A DNA stretch of 18,961 nucleotides, from positions 1 to 18,961 of the forward strand of contig DATAAN010000250.1 in assembly GCA_036260105.1 (NCBI GenBank), given 5' to 3'. Below, piece by piece: positions 1 to 7,243 of this stretch. The position numbers were made by a program, and so were the translations under genes. A model generated the notes under the pieces. It saw only the letters and a program-made list of their open reading frames with translations, searched no databases and was not told the origin of the DNA. The stretch comes from JAJCYE01 sp036260105 (GTDB taxonomy: Bacteria > Actinomycetota > CADDZG01 > JAHWKV01). Within the stretch, counting starts at the first letter, position 1. Every line of letters begins with the position of its first letter.

Positions 1-82
1 CGAAGAACGACTGCATCTGCTCGGTCAGAAACGACCGCCGCTCCGGGGTGCGGAAGCCGCCGCTTCCAAGCAGAAGGCGCAT
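1..82 (-). CDS. N-terminal fragment of a probable S51-family peptidase (dipeptidase E-like)
   Basis: An open frame enters the window from the left edge; 27 codons are visible from an ATG at 82. The protein starts with a hydrophobic beta strand followed by a small Gly/Ser turn (MRLLLGSGG) and then a charged helix. That is the N-terminal pattern of dipeptidase E / class I glutamine-amidotransferase-like peptidases of family S51. The catalytic Ser-His-Glu region lies outside the window, so the call rests on the N-terminus only. There is no Shine-Dalgarno before the ATG, but a TAGACT hexamer lies 6 nt upstream, so the transcript is probably leaderless. It is divergent from the HtrA-like protease gene. 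Another protein with a Rossmann-like N-terminus is possible. Confidence 0.5.
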   Translation of the reverse strand, partial: MRLLLGSGGFRTPERRSFLTEQMQSFF

Positions 83-88
83 GGCGTC

Positions 89-94
89 AGTCTA
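89..94 (-). promoter_or_regulatory. Candidate -10 hexamer (TAGACT) for a leaderless transcript
   Basis: On the minus strand TAGACT ends 6 nt before the ATG at 82. A TANNNT box at this spacing puts the transcription start at the A of the ATG, the arrangement known for leaderless actinobacterial genes. No clear -35 is seen; a GC-rich hairpin occupies the upstream DNA. Confidence 0.4.
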
Positions 95-98
95 GGCA

Positions 99-116
99 GC
101 GCCGGCCCACCGGCGC
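99..116. repeat. Short perfect inverted repeat (7-bp stem, 4-nt loop)
   Basis: GCGCCGG at 99-105 and CCGGCGC at 110-116 form a perfect stem with loop CCCA. It sits in the divergent intergenic space (83-220), just upstream of the candidate -10 of the left gene. It is too far from any gene end to be that gene's terminator; an operator or chance GC structure is equally possible. Confidence 0.35.
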
Positions 117-220
117 CCGACCATTTCTAAGCTTTTGCTCAGCGTTGTCCTACTGGCGGCTCATCTTGGGTATCTAACCTTCTTCAACGAAGTCACCCTC
201 TCGCGTCCGGAGGCATCCAG

Positions 221-1099
221 ATGGAGTCGTACGACATGGGAAGGCCTCCCCTCGGGGGATACGGCTTTCCGCCGAACAGAGCTCAGCGGCCCACCCACCC
301 GTCTTTCCTTCCCCCGAACAACCCCCCTGCGGAGACGCCAAAGGCGGAGCGAAGCGGCCTGGGCCGGTTGATCCTCATCCCGTTGCTGTCGGCGCTGCTC
401 GGCGCAGCGGCCGGCGTTGGAGCGACCCTGGCTTTCGTCGATCGCCCACCCGGCGCTCAGGTTTCGCCGCCGAACGGCGCGCCGGCGGGCAGCTCGGCGA
501 CGTTTCCCGGGGTGGCCGAGGTGGCCGAGAAGGTCATCCCGAGCGTGGTCCAGATCGACACGGCCGTCCCCTCGCGGTTCGGTACCCGGCAGGGCACCGG
601 CTCGGGCGTCATCTACAGCAGCGACGGATTCATCCTCACGAACCGGCACGTGGTCGAGGGGAGCCGGGGCATCCGGGTGACTCTGTCGGACGGCCAGAGG
701 CTGGATGCTTCACTGGTCGGGACCGGCCAGGGCGACGTGGCGGTCCTCAAGGTGGATCGAACGGGTCTCCCGGCCGCCGCTTTCGGGTCGAGCACCCGGG
801 TACGGGTTGGTGACGTCGCAGTGGCCGTGGGTAGCCCGTACGGCCTCGAGGGAACCGTGACGGCCGGGGTGGTCAGCGCCTTGAACCGCGACATCGGGGT
901 AGACAGGGGAGTCCGCCTGTCGAACCTGGTTCAGACCGACGCTCCCATCAACCCCGGGAACTCCGGCGGTGCGCTGGTCAACGGCGCCGGCGAGGTGATC
1001 GGGATCAACACCGCAATCGTGGAGGGAGCGGGAAGCCTGGGTTTTGCCATCTCCATCGACGAAGCGCTGCGGGACGTCCGCGGAATCCTAGGAGCCTAG
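221..1099 (+). CDS. Membrane-anchored HtrA/DegP-like S1C serine protease lacking a PDZ domain
   Basis: This is a trypsin-like protease of family S1C, 292 aa. It has a Pro-rich cytoplasmic N-terminus (about residues 1-45), one transmembrane helix (about 48-73), a linker, then the protease domain (about 98-290). The catalytic triad is complete: His143 in TNRHVV, Asp172 in GDVAVLKV and Ser248 in GNSGGAL. The protein ends right after the second beta barrel, so the PDZ domain usual in DegP/HtrA is absent. Topology suggests protease action outside the membrane, as in envelope quality control. The ATG at 221 is preceded by GGAGG at a normal spacing. The stop codon overlaps the stop of the convergent flavoprotein gene. 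Confidence 0.92.
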   Translation: MESYDMGRPPLGGYGFPPNRAQRPTHPSFLPPNNPPAETPKAERSGLGRLILIPLLSALLGAAAGVGATLAFVDRPPGAQVSPPNGAPAGSSATFPGVAEVAEKVIPSVVQIDTAVPSRFGTRQGTGSGVIYSSDGFILTNRHVVEGSRGIRVTLSDGQRLDASLVGTGQGDVAVLKVDRTGLPAAAFGSSTRVRVGDVAVAVGSPYGLEGTVTAGVVSALNRDIGVDRGVRLSNLVQTDAPINPGNSGGALVNGAGEVIGINTAIVEGAGSLGFAISIDEALRDVRGILGA

Positions 1100-2484
1100 A
1101 GGCCGTAGGCCTCCAGGAGGTGGAGCCACACCTCGCTGACCGTTGGGAACGAGGGAACGGCATGGACCAGCCGGTCCAGCGTGACCTCTCCTGCGATGGC
1201 GATAGTGGCTGAGTGGAGAAGCTCCTGGACGGAGGGTCCGGTGAAGGTCGCACCTATCACCACCCGCCGCTCGTCGTCGACGACCAGTTGGCACGTTCCC
1301 GATATCCCCTTGCCGCGCACGTAGGCCCCGGGCACGTCTCCCAGGGGGTAGGTCAACACCCTCACCCGCAGTCCCCGGTCCCTTGCCTCCTGCTCCTTCA
1401 GGCCGACGGCTGCCACCTGCGGATCGGTGAAGATCACCCGCGGGACGATCCCATGGTCGGCGATGTCGGTGGCCGGGCGGCCGAGGATCGCTTCGGCGGC
1501 CACCCGGGCCTGGTACTTGCCCATGTGGGTGAAAGGCGCCAGGCCGTTGCAGTCGCCTATGGCGTACAGCCATCCGCCTTCGACGCCCTCGACCTTCAGC
1601 GAACGGTCCACCGGCAGGTAGCGGCCGACCTGAAGGCCTACGGTCTCCAGGCCGACGGAGCTGGTGTTGGGCCGGCGCCCCACTGCGACCAGCAGCTCGT
1701 CGGCTACCAGCTCCGCGCCGCTGTCCAGCGTTAGGGTGACCTCCCCCGCCTGCCCTTTCCTGCGCACCTTCGTGCAGTGGGTGGAGACAAGTACCTCTAT
1801 GCCCTCTGACTGGAAGGCCTTCTGCAGCTCCTCTCCCGCGAAGGGCTCCTCCCTGGAGAGCAGGCGGACCCCGCCTTCCACGACAGTGACGTGTTCGCTG
1901 CCCAGCCGGCGGAACGCCTGCGCCATCTCGACGCCGATCGGACCGCCTCCCAGAACGGCCAGGTGCCTCGGCACCACGGAGGCTGCGGTGGCGTCCCGAT
2001 TGTCCCAGTAGGAAATGGCGTCAAGCCCGTCGATCTTCGGGTGGTTCGGGGAAGTCCCGCAGGCGAGAACTACGGCCTTTCGGGCCTCCAGCCGGAGCGA
2101 ACCTCCGTCCGACTCGACTACGACCGTGCGCACACCGTCCAGCCTTCCACGCCCGCGATAGAGCTTGATCCCCCGCTCCTGGAGCCAGGGGAGCTGGCCG
2201 GAGTCGTCCCAGCTTGACGTCATGTAGTCGCGCCACTCGAACGCCGACGCCGCATCGAGAACTCCTCCCACCGCCTCGGCCGCCCCCGGGACGCGGCGTG
2301 CGCTCGCCAGTACGTCGCCCGGCCGGATCAGCGTCTTGCTGGGGATGCAGCCGTAGAAGGAGCACTCTCCTCCGACGAGGCGTTCCTCGATAAGAGCCAC
2401 GGAGAGCCCGGAGTCGGCGCACCGGCCGGCCGCCACCTCGCCGGGCGGCCCGGCGCCCAGGACAACTACGTCGTAGATCTCCAT
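1096..2484 (-). CDS. FAD-dependent pyridine nucleotide-disulfide oxidoreductase (dihydrolipoamide dehydrogenase-like)
   Basis: A 462-aa class I flavoprotein disulfide reductase. The N-terminal FAD-binding Rossmann motif is GAGPPG (10-15). The redox-active disulfide is Cys41/Cys46 in GGECSFYGCIPSK. The NAD(P)-binding motif is GGGPIG (about 179-184), and the second FAD contact is YAIGD (about 307-311). The C-terminal dimerisation domain carries His441 and Glu451 in HAVPSFPTVSE, which differs slightly from the usual HxHPT(L/M)SE spacing of dihydrolipoamide dehydrogenase. No 2-oxoacid dehydrogenase genes are nearby, so a role as quinone reductase, transhydrogenase or other disulfide reductase fits as well as Lpd. 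The ATG is preceded by GGAGGAGGG. It is divergent from the HxlR gene. Confidence 0.88.
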   Translation of the reverse strand: MEIYDVVVLGAGPPGEVAAGRCADSGLSVALIEERLVGGECSFYGCIPSKTLIRPGDVLASARRVPGAAEAVGGVLDAASAFEWRDYMTSSWDDSGQLPWLQERGIKLYRGRGRLDGVRTVVVESDGGSLRLEARKAVVLACGTSPNHPKIDGLDAISYWDNRDATAASVVPRHLAVLGGGPIGVEMAQAFRRLGSEHVTVVEGGVRLLSREEPFAGEELQKAFQSEGIEVLVSTHCTKVRRKGQAGEVTLTLDSGAELVADELLVAVGRRPNTSSVGLETVGLQVGRYLPVDRSLKVEGVEGGWLYAIGDCNGLAPFTHMGKYQARVAAEAILGRPATDIADHGIVPRVIFTDPQVAAVGLKEQEARDRGLRVRVLTYPLGDVPGAYVRGKGISGTCQLVVDDERRVVIGATFTGPSVQELLHSATIAIAGEVTLDRLVHAVPSFPTVSEVWLHLLEAYGL

Positions 2485-2591
2485 GTCCCTCCTCCGGCCG
2501 ACATGCCGCAGCCACCCTAACCGCCCAAGCCCGTATAACGGCCCTGGGCCTATCCTCTAATTACGACCTTGAGGAGGTGCCGGATAGCCCC

Positions 2592-2939
2592 ATGGCAGAG
2601 ACGGAAGCAGAGCCCTCACGCTGTCCCGGGTACAACCGGGCGGCGGAGATCATCGGCAGCCGCTGGGCCGGAGCTGTCGTGCGAGCGATGCTGGGGGGCG
2701 CTACCCGTTTCGGCGAGATTCGTGCCTCCATCGACGGCATCACGGACCGCGTCCTCTCCAAGCGCCTGAAGGACCTCGAGACCGAAGGCATCCTCACCCG
2801 AGAGGTGTTCTCCGACACCCCCGTCCGTATCGAGTACCACCTGACCGAGAAGGGTCGGGCGCTCAGCTCGGTGGTTGACGCGATGACCGAGTGGGCCGAC
2901 GAGTGGCTCCAGCCGCCGCGGGCGAAGGCGGGGAAATGA
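2592..2939 (+). CDS. HxlR-family winged-helix transcriptional regulator
   Basis: A 115-aa DNA-binding protein with the HxlR layout. An N-terminal conserved Cys (Cys11, RCPGYNRA) precedes helix IIGSRW. The recognition region is RFGEIRASIDGITDRVLSKR, the wing is TREVFSDTPVRIEYHLT, and a C-terminal dimerisation helix contains AMTEWADEW. HxlR proteins often use the N-terminal Cys to sense electrophiles or disulfide stress; that role is inferred here. The frame stays open back to a GTG at 2577, but that codon overlaps the ribosome binding site GAGGAGG (2571-2577), so the ATG at 2592 is chosen (spacing 14 nt, somewhat long). Divergence from the disulfide-reductase-like flavoprotein makes that gene a natural regulatory target. 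Confidence 0.88.
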   Translation: MAETEAEPSRCPGYNRAAEIIGSRWAGAVVRAMLGGATRFGEIRASIDGITDRVLSKRLKDLETEGILTREVFSDTPVRIEYHLTEKGRALSSVVDAMTEWADEWLQPPRAKAGK

Positions 2940-2941
2940 GA

Positions 2942-2965
2942 AGGGGCCGGCTCAGGCCGGCCCCT
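2942..2965. terminator. Bidirectional hairpin terminator between convergent genes
   Basis: A perfect 10-bp stem, AGGGGCCGGC (2942-2951) with GCCGGCCCCT (2956-2965), has a 4-nt loop. It starts 3 nt after the HxlR stop and ends 21 nt from the YceI stop. Read on the minus strand it is followed by a T-rich stretch (TTCTCATTTC), so termination of the YceI transcript is best supported. Confidence 0.7.
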
Positions 2966-2986
2966 CACAACCGTGGCTCTGGTGCG

Positions 2987-3556
2987 TCAGGCGGTCTTCG
3001 TGGCGGAGACGTCGAACTCCAGCTTGACCTTGTCGCTGACCAGCACGCCACCGGAGTCGAGTGCGGCGTTCCAGTTGACGCCCCAGTCTTTCCGGTTGAC
3101 CTCGGTGCTGCCCTCGAACCCGATGCGGGTGTTGCCCCACGGGTCGGTCTCGGCGCCGTTGAACTCGAATTCAATGGTGACCGGTCGCGTGACGCCGCGA
3201 ATGGTCAGGTCACCGGTCAGCCTGAACCTGGTGTCGTCCACCGGCTCGACCGCGGTGGAGACGAAGCGGATCTCCGGGTACTCGTCCATGGCGAAGAAGT
3301 CGTTGGAGCGCAGGTGCTGGTCCCGCTGCTCGTTCCCGGTGTCGATGCTCTTGGCCTGGATGGTGACCTCGGCCCCGGACTCCTGCGGGTTGTTCGGGTC
3401 GAAGTGGAAGTAGCCCTCGAATTCCTTGAAGTGGCCTCTGACCTTGGTGACCATGGCGTGCCTGGCCTGGAAGCCGATACGCGTGTGAGCCGGGTCGATC
3501 GTGTAGTCCCCGACGAGCTGGTCAAGTGATCTGTCGGTCGCAGTCGATGTAGGCAT
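2987..3556 (-). CDS. YceI-family lipocalin-like protein
   Basis: A 189-aa protein covering one YceI domain (about residues 15-186). Recognisable segments are YTIDPAHTRIGFQARHAM near the start, a central NEQRDQHLRSNDFFAM, GDLTIRGVTRPVTIEFEF, and KDWGVNWNAAL near the end. YceI proteins form an extended lipocalin-like barrel that binds isoprenoid or other amphiphilic ligands. There is no signal peptide, so this is the cytoplasmic version common in actinobacteria. The ATG at 3556 is preceded by GGAAGGAAAC. The 161-bp divergent space to the ABC ATPase gene should hold both promoters, but I see no convincing hexamer pair there. Confidence 0.93.
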   Translation of the reverse strand: MPTSTATDRSLDQLVGDYTIDPAHTRIGFQARHAMVTKVRGHFKEFEGYFHFDPNNPQESGAEVTIQAKSIDTGNEQRDQHLRSNDFFAMDEYPEIRFVSTAVEPVDDTRFRLTGDLTIRGVTRPVTIEFEFNGAETDPWGNTRIGFEGSTEVNRKDWGVNWNAALDSGGVLVSDKVKLEFDVSATKTA

Positions 3557-3717
3557 TGGTTTGTTTCCTTCCCCCGACCCCCTCGGCCGGATTACTAGGG
3601 TCTCTGTAGCTGCTATCTGCTGGATATCTACCTAACTCCTCGAACGCCACCCGGGGCCTACTTATTCCAGGGAAGCTCCTACCGAAATAGGTGGAGTGCT
3701 GTGGGACGATTGGAGCC

Positions 3718-4728
3718 ATGTCGCTCCGTACCGTTGAGGAAGCCACCCTGGCCGGCTCCGACGAGCCGGCCGCCATCCGCATCCGCGGGCTCACCAAGGT
3801 GTTCGGCAAGGTGGAGGCGGTGCGCGGAATCGACCTCGAGGTGCCGCCCGGCGAGATCTTCGGCTTCCTCGGCCCCAACGGCGCCGGCAAGTCGACGACG
3901 ATCAAGATCCTGTGCACGCTTGTCCATCCCACCTCGGGGCACGCGGAGGTGGCCGGCTTCGACGTCGTGTCCCAGCGCACTCAGGTGCGCCGGCACATCG
4001 GGCTGGTATTCCAGGAGCCGACTCTCGACGAGTACCTGAGCGCCGAGCAGAACCTGCGGTTCCACGCCGAGATCTACGGCATGCCCCGCTCGGTCATCGG
4101 AGAGCGGATCGACTACGTGCTGGACATAGTGGGGCTGCAGGATCGCCGGAAGGACAAGGTGGGCAACTTCTCCGGAGGCATGAAGCGCCGGCTGGAGATC
4201 GGCCGCGGACTTCTGCACTCGCCCAGGGTGCTCTTCTTGGACGAGCCGACGATCGGCCTCGACCCCCAGTCGCGGGCCACCGTGTGGCAGTACGTCGACC
4301 AGCTACGGGTGCAGGAGAGCATCACCGTCTTCCTGACCACCCACTACATGGACGAGGCGGAGCGTTGCGACCGGATCGCCATCGTCGACCAGGGCCGTAT
4401 CGTCGTCCTCGACACGCCCGCCCACCTCAAGGCCAGCGTAGGCCAGGACCGGGTCCGTCTCCGCACCGCCGACGATGCTGCAGCCGCGTCTGCCATCACC
4501 GCCCGCCTCGGCGCCAAGGTAGTGGTGACCAAGGACGGCGTCGACGTCTTCACCGACGACGGCGAGGGATTCGTTCCCCGTCTCTTCGAGCTGGGCCTAT
4601 CGGTCCAGTCCGTCACCGTCACCAAGCCGACCCTGGACGACGTCTTCCTCGCCTACACGGGCAACCGCATCGACGATGCGCCGGCCGGGGGCCCGCCGCC
4701 CGGACCATGGTCGAGGAAGCGGACGTGA
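3718..4728 (+). CDS. ABC transporter ATP-binding protein, DrrA-type exporter
   Basis: A 336-aa ATPase of the daunorubicin-resistance (DrrA) class. Visible motifs: Walker A GPNGAGKST (52-60), Q-loop FQEP (98-101), signature FSGGMKRR (151-158), Walker B VLFLDEP (171-177), and H-loop His209 in TTHYMDE. The C-terminal extension (about 240-320), ending in KPTLDDVFLAYTG, is typical of this subfamily. It should energise the permease encoded next. The frame is open upstream to 3691, but the ATG at 3718 has a TTGGAG ribosome binding site at good spacing. Its stop overlaps the GTG start of the permease by 4 nt, so the two are translationally coupled. The substrate cannot be read from the sequence. Confidence 0.95.
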   Translation: MSLRTVEEATLAGSDEPAAIRIRGLTKVFGKVEAVRGIDLEVPPGEIFGFLGPNGAGKSTTIKILCTLVHPTSGHAEVAGFDVVSQRTQVRRHIGLVFQEPTLDEYLSAEQNLRFHAEIYGMPRSVIGERIDYVLDIVGLQDRRKDKVGNFSGGMKRRLEIGRGLLHSPRVLFLDEPTIGLDPQSRATVWQYVDQLRVQESITVFLTTHYMDEAERCDRIAIVDQGRIVVLDTPAHLKASVGQDRVRLRTADDAAAASAITARLGAKVVVTKDGVDVFTDDGEGFVPRLFELGLSVQSVTVTKPTLDDVFLAYTGNRIDDAPAGGPPPGPWSRKRT

Positions 4729-5597
4729 GCACTACCTCAACCGCTCCCGAGCTTCGGATCGCGCCGGTGCAGGCAGCCGGCGGCGGCCTGGCTCACGAGC
4801 TGCGAGCGGTCAGGGTAGTTTGGAAACGCGACCTGCTGCGGTTCCGCAACGAGCGGGCTCGAATCCTGTCCAGCCTCATGCAGCCGCTGCTCTTCCTGTT
4901 CGTCCTGGGCAAGGGGCTGGCCGCCGTGGTGCCCGCCCGCGGAGGGACCGACTACTCGACGTTCCTGTTCCCCGGCGTGCTGATCACCGGGGTGATGTTC
5001 ATGGCCGTCTTCTCGGCTATATCGATCGTGTGGGACCGCGAGTTCGGCTTTCTCCGGGAGATGCTGGTCGCCCCGGTCCGGCGGAGCAGCATCGTGGTCG
5101 GCAAGTGCCTGGGCAGCGCGACGATCGCCACCTTCCAAGGAATCATCATCCTGTCGCTCGCCGGCCTGGCCCACATCCCGTACGAGCCGCTGCTGCTGCT
5201 GGGCGGCGCCGCGCTGACCTTCCTCGTGGCCTTCAGCATCACCGCCTTCGGCCTTGTCCTCGCAGTGCGGGTGCAGTCGGTCCAGACCGTGATGCCGATG
5301 ATGCAGCTGCTCCTGATGCCGCTGATGTTCCTTTCCGGCTCGCTGTTCCCCATCGGCGGCAACATCCCGGGCTGGCTGGCGGCGGCGACGAAGCTGAACC
5401 CCCTGAGCTACGGCGTCGACGTCACGCGGAGCCTCTTCTTCTCCTTCCTTCCCCCGGGGGCAACCGGCGGCGCGCTGGTCGGCGGCATCACCTGGTTCGG
5501 CTGGCCGGTGCCTCCGTGGCTAGACCTGCTGATCGTCCTCTCCACCGGCATCGCTCTGCTGAGCGTCGCGTGCGTGCTGTTCTCGAAGACCGAGTGA
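4725..5597 (+). CDS. ABC-2 type transporter permease, DrrB-type
   Basis: A 290-aa integral membrane protein with about six transmembrane helices. The conserved ABC-2 region includes FPGVLITGVMFMAVFSAISI followed by WDREFGFLREMLVAPVRR, where the charged segment after the second helix is a family hallmark. Later helices include PMMQLLLMPLMFLSGSLFPI and a C-terminal helix from WLDLLIVLSTG. The GTG at 4725 overlaps the ATPase stop (GTGA) and has GAGGAA just upstream. An in-frame ATG at 4707 would overlap more and lacks a better ribosome binding site. It forms a two-gene export system with the preceding ATPase; the substrate may be a drug, lipid or antibiotic-like molecule. Confidence 0.92.
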   Translation: MSTTSTAPELRIAPVQAAGGGLAHELRAVRVVWKRDLLRFRNERARILSSLMQPLLFLFVLGKGLAAVVPARGGTDYSTFLFPGVLITGVMFMAVFSAISIVWDREFGFLREMLVAPVRRSSIVVGKCLGSATIATFQGIIILSLAGLAHIPYEPLLLLGGAALTFLVAFSITAFGLVLAVRVQSVQTVMPMMQLLLMPLMFLSGSLFPIGGNIPGWLAAATKLNPLSYGVDVTRSLFFSFLPPGATGGALVGGITWFGWPVPPWLDLLIVLSTGIALLSVACVLFSKTE

Positions 5598-5610
5598 CGA
5601 CGAGGCGCCG

Positions 5611-7206
5611 GTGGACCTGGTAGCGGGGTTCGGCCTGATCGGCGTGACCGTGATCGTTTCCGGCCTGGTGGCCGGCCTCGTCGACCGTGGGCCGATCTCC
5701 TTCCCGATGATCTTTCTCGGCCTGGGACTGGCCCTAGGGGCGTCCGGCCTGCTCGACGTCGACGCCCACAACCCGTCGCTGGAGGTGGTCGCTGCTCTAA
5801 CCCTGTCCCTGGTGCTGTTCATGGACGCCTTCTCCCTGGAGGGAGGGCGCTCCAAGAGGGACTGGCTCGTGCCGGCGCTGGTCCTCGGACCCGGAACTCT
5901 GCTGGTGATCCTGGTAGTCGCCGGTGCGGCAATGCTGTTGTTCGACCTGCCGCCGGTCTCGGCATTCATCGTCGGCGCCGTCCTGGCTTCCACCGATGCC
6001 GTGGTGCTCCGTGACGTCGTCCGGGACGACCGGGTGCCCCGCCCGGTGCGGCGGGTCCTATCCGTCGAGGCGGGGACGAACGACATCATCGTGCTGCCCC
6101 TGCTTCTAGTCCTCATTGCGGTGGCCTCGGGAGCCGAGGGGCTTTCCGGCCCGGGCGACTGGGGACTGTTTGCCTTCCGCCTTCTGGTGGTGGGACCGGT
6201 GATCGGAGCCGCCATCGGGGCCGTGGGAGCCTGGCTCATGGCGCGTGCCGACGCCAGGTACTCGGTGCGGCGTGAATACCAGGCGCTGTTCGGGGTCGGT
6301 CTGGTTCTGGCCTCGTTTGCTGCCGCCGTGGCTGCCGGAGGTGACGGCTTCCTCGCTGCCTTCTTCGCCGGTCTGTCCATCACGGCACTGGACCAGACGC
6401 TTTGCGACTGCTTCCTGGAGTTCGGTGACGCCGCAGCCGAGATCTCCATGCTCCTTGCCTTCGTCCTTTTCGGGGCGCTGCTTGCCGGCGAGCTGGGGTC
6501 GGTGCCCCTCGCCGCAGGTCTCGCGCTGGCCGCAGTGGTCATCTTCGTGGCCCGCCCCCTGGCCATCGGCGCAGTCCTGAGCATCCGGCCGGTTGCGCTC
6601 AGCCGCAGCGCCCGGGCCTTCATCTCGTGGTTCGGCCCCCGGGGGTTGAACTCCCTGCTGTTCGCGCTGCTCGTCGTCGCCGGTGGAGTGCCGGACGGGG
6701 AGCGTGTGCTTGCCATCACGGGGCTGGTCGTTCTGGTCTCCGTCGTGGTGCACGGCGCCAGCGCCACGCCGGTTTCCGGCTGGTACGGCCGGAGGGTCTC
6801 CCGTGAGGTGCTGGTGGAGGAGCGCTTCGGCAGCGCAACCGACCTGTTCGAGCGGCCGGAGGGGGAGCGGGACCGGATGTCGGTGGAGCGGCTCGCCGAG
6901 CTGATGGACGGGGAGGACCCGCCGGTCGTGGTCGACGTGCGGACGCGCTCTCAGCACGACCGGGATGCCGTGCAGATTCCCGGAAGCGTCCGCGTCCTAC
7001 CGGACTCGGTTCCGGAGTGGGCCTCCGACCAGCTCAAGGACCAGCCGTACGTTCTCTACTGCACCTGACCGAACGAGGGGACCAGCGCCCGTGCGGCGCA
7101 GACCATGAAGTCGATGGGGTTCGAGCGGGTGTGGGCTCTGGAAGGGGGCCTCGACGCCTGGCGTGAGCGTTATCCGGTGGAGGAGATGGCCGAGCGGACC
7201 GGCTGA
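5611..7206 (+). CDS. Na+/H+ antiporter (CPA1/NhaP-like) fused to a rhodanese domain with predicted selenocysteine at the active site
   Basis: Conventional translation stops at TGA 7066-7068 after 485 codons, inside a rhodanese domain. Reading the TGA as selenocysteine gives 531 aa with Sec486 and a complete domain. Residues about 1-390 are a multi-helix cation:proton exchanger with Asp129 in STDA and Asn157-Asp158 in EAGTND. Residues about 424-531 are rhodanese: VVVDVRTR, then YCT-Sec-PNEGTSAR, then GFERVWALEGGLDAW. Related rhodanese domains known to me have CPNEATSAR here, so Sec replaces the sulfur-carrying Cys that starts the active-site loop. A short hairpin follows the TGA. The gene starts 13 nt after the permease stop (GTG, weak ribosome binding site), in the same transcription unit. 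The alternative is a nonsense mutation or a TGC/TGT-to-TGA error. Confidence 0.8.
7066..7099 (+). promoter_or_regulatory. Candidate bacterial SECIS element with UGA Sec codon
   Basis: After the TGA (7066-7068) and a 16-nt spacer there is a GC stem, GCGCC (7085-7089) with GGCGC (7095-7099), closing the loop CGTGC (7090-7094). A mismatched A/A and a C-G pair can extend it. The apical loop begins 22 nt after the UGA and holds a G at its second position followed by U. Loop distance and G placement fit what is known of bacterial SECIS hairpins. The stem is short and high GC makes chance hairpins common. Confidence 0.5.
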
Positions 7207-7243
7207 CTCAGCGGACTCCGTGTTGTGAAGGGAACCTCTGACG

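Noticed and set aside
2891..3529. Plus-strand open frame of 212 codons opposite the YceI gene
   Set aside because: It overlaps the terminator and the clear YceI gene, and its Val/Gly/Asp-rich sequence is a codon-bias shadow.
3912..4724. Plus-strand open frame running through the ABC ATPase into the permease
   Set aside because: This part is the wrong frame of the ATPase, Arg/Pro/Gly-rich without motifs; only the portion from 4725 is the real permease.
5520..6767. Minus-strand open frame (415 codons) opposite the antiporter
   Set aside because: Low-complexity Ser/Thr/Arg-rich translation with no domain; the opposite strand encodes a clear antiporter.
7066..7068. Reading the TGA simply as the natural end of the antiporter
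   Set aside because: That would cut a rhodanese domain at its catalytic position, while the following 45 in-frame codons encode exactly the missing part. A nonsense mutation remains possible but is less natural at this particular residue.
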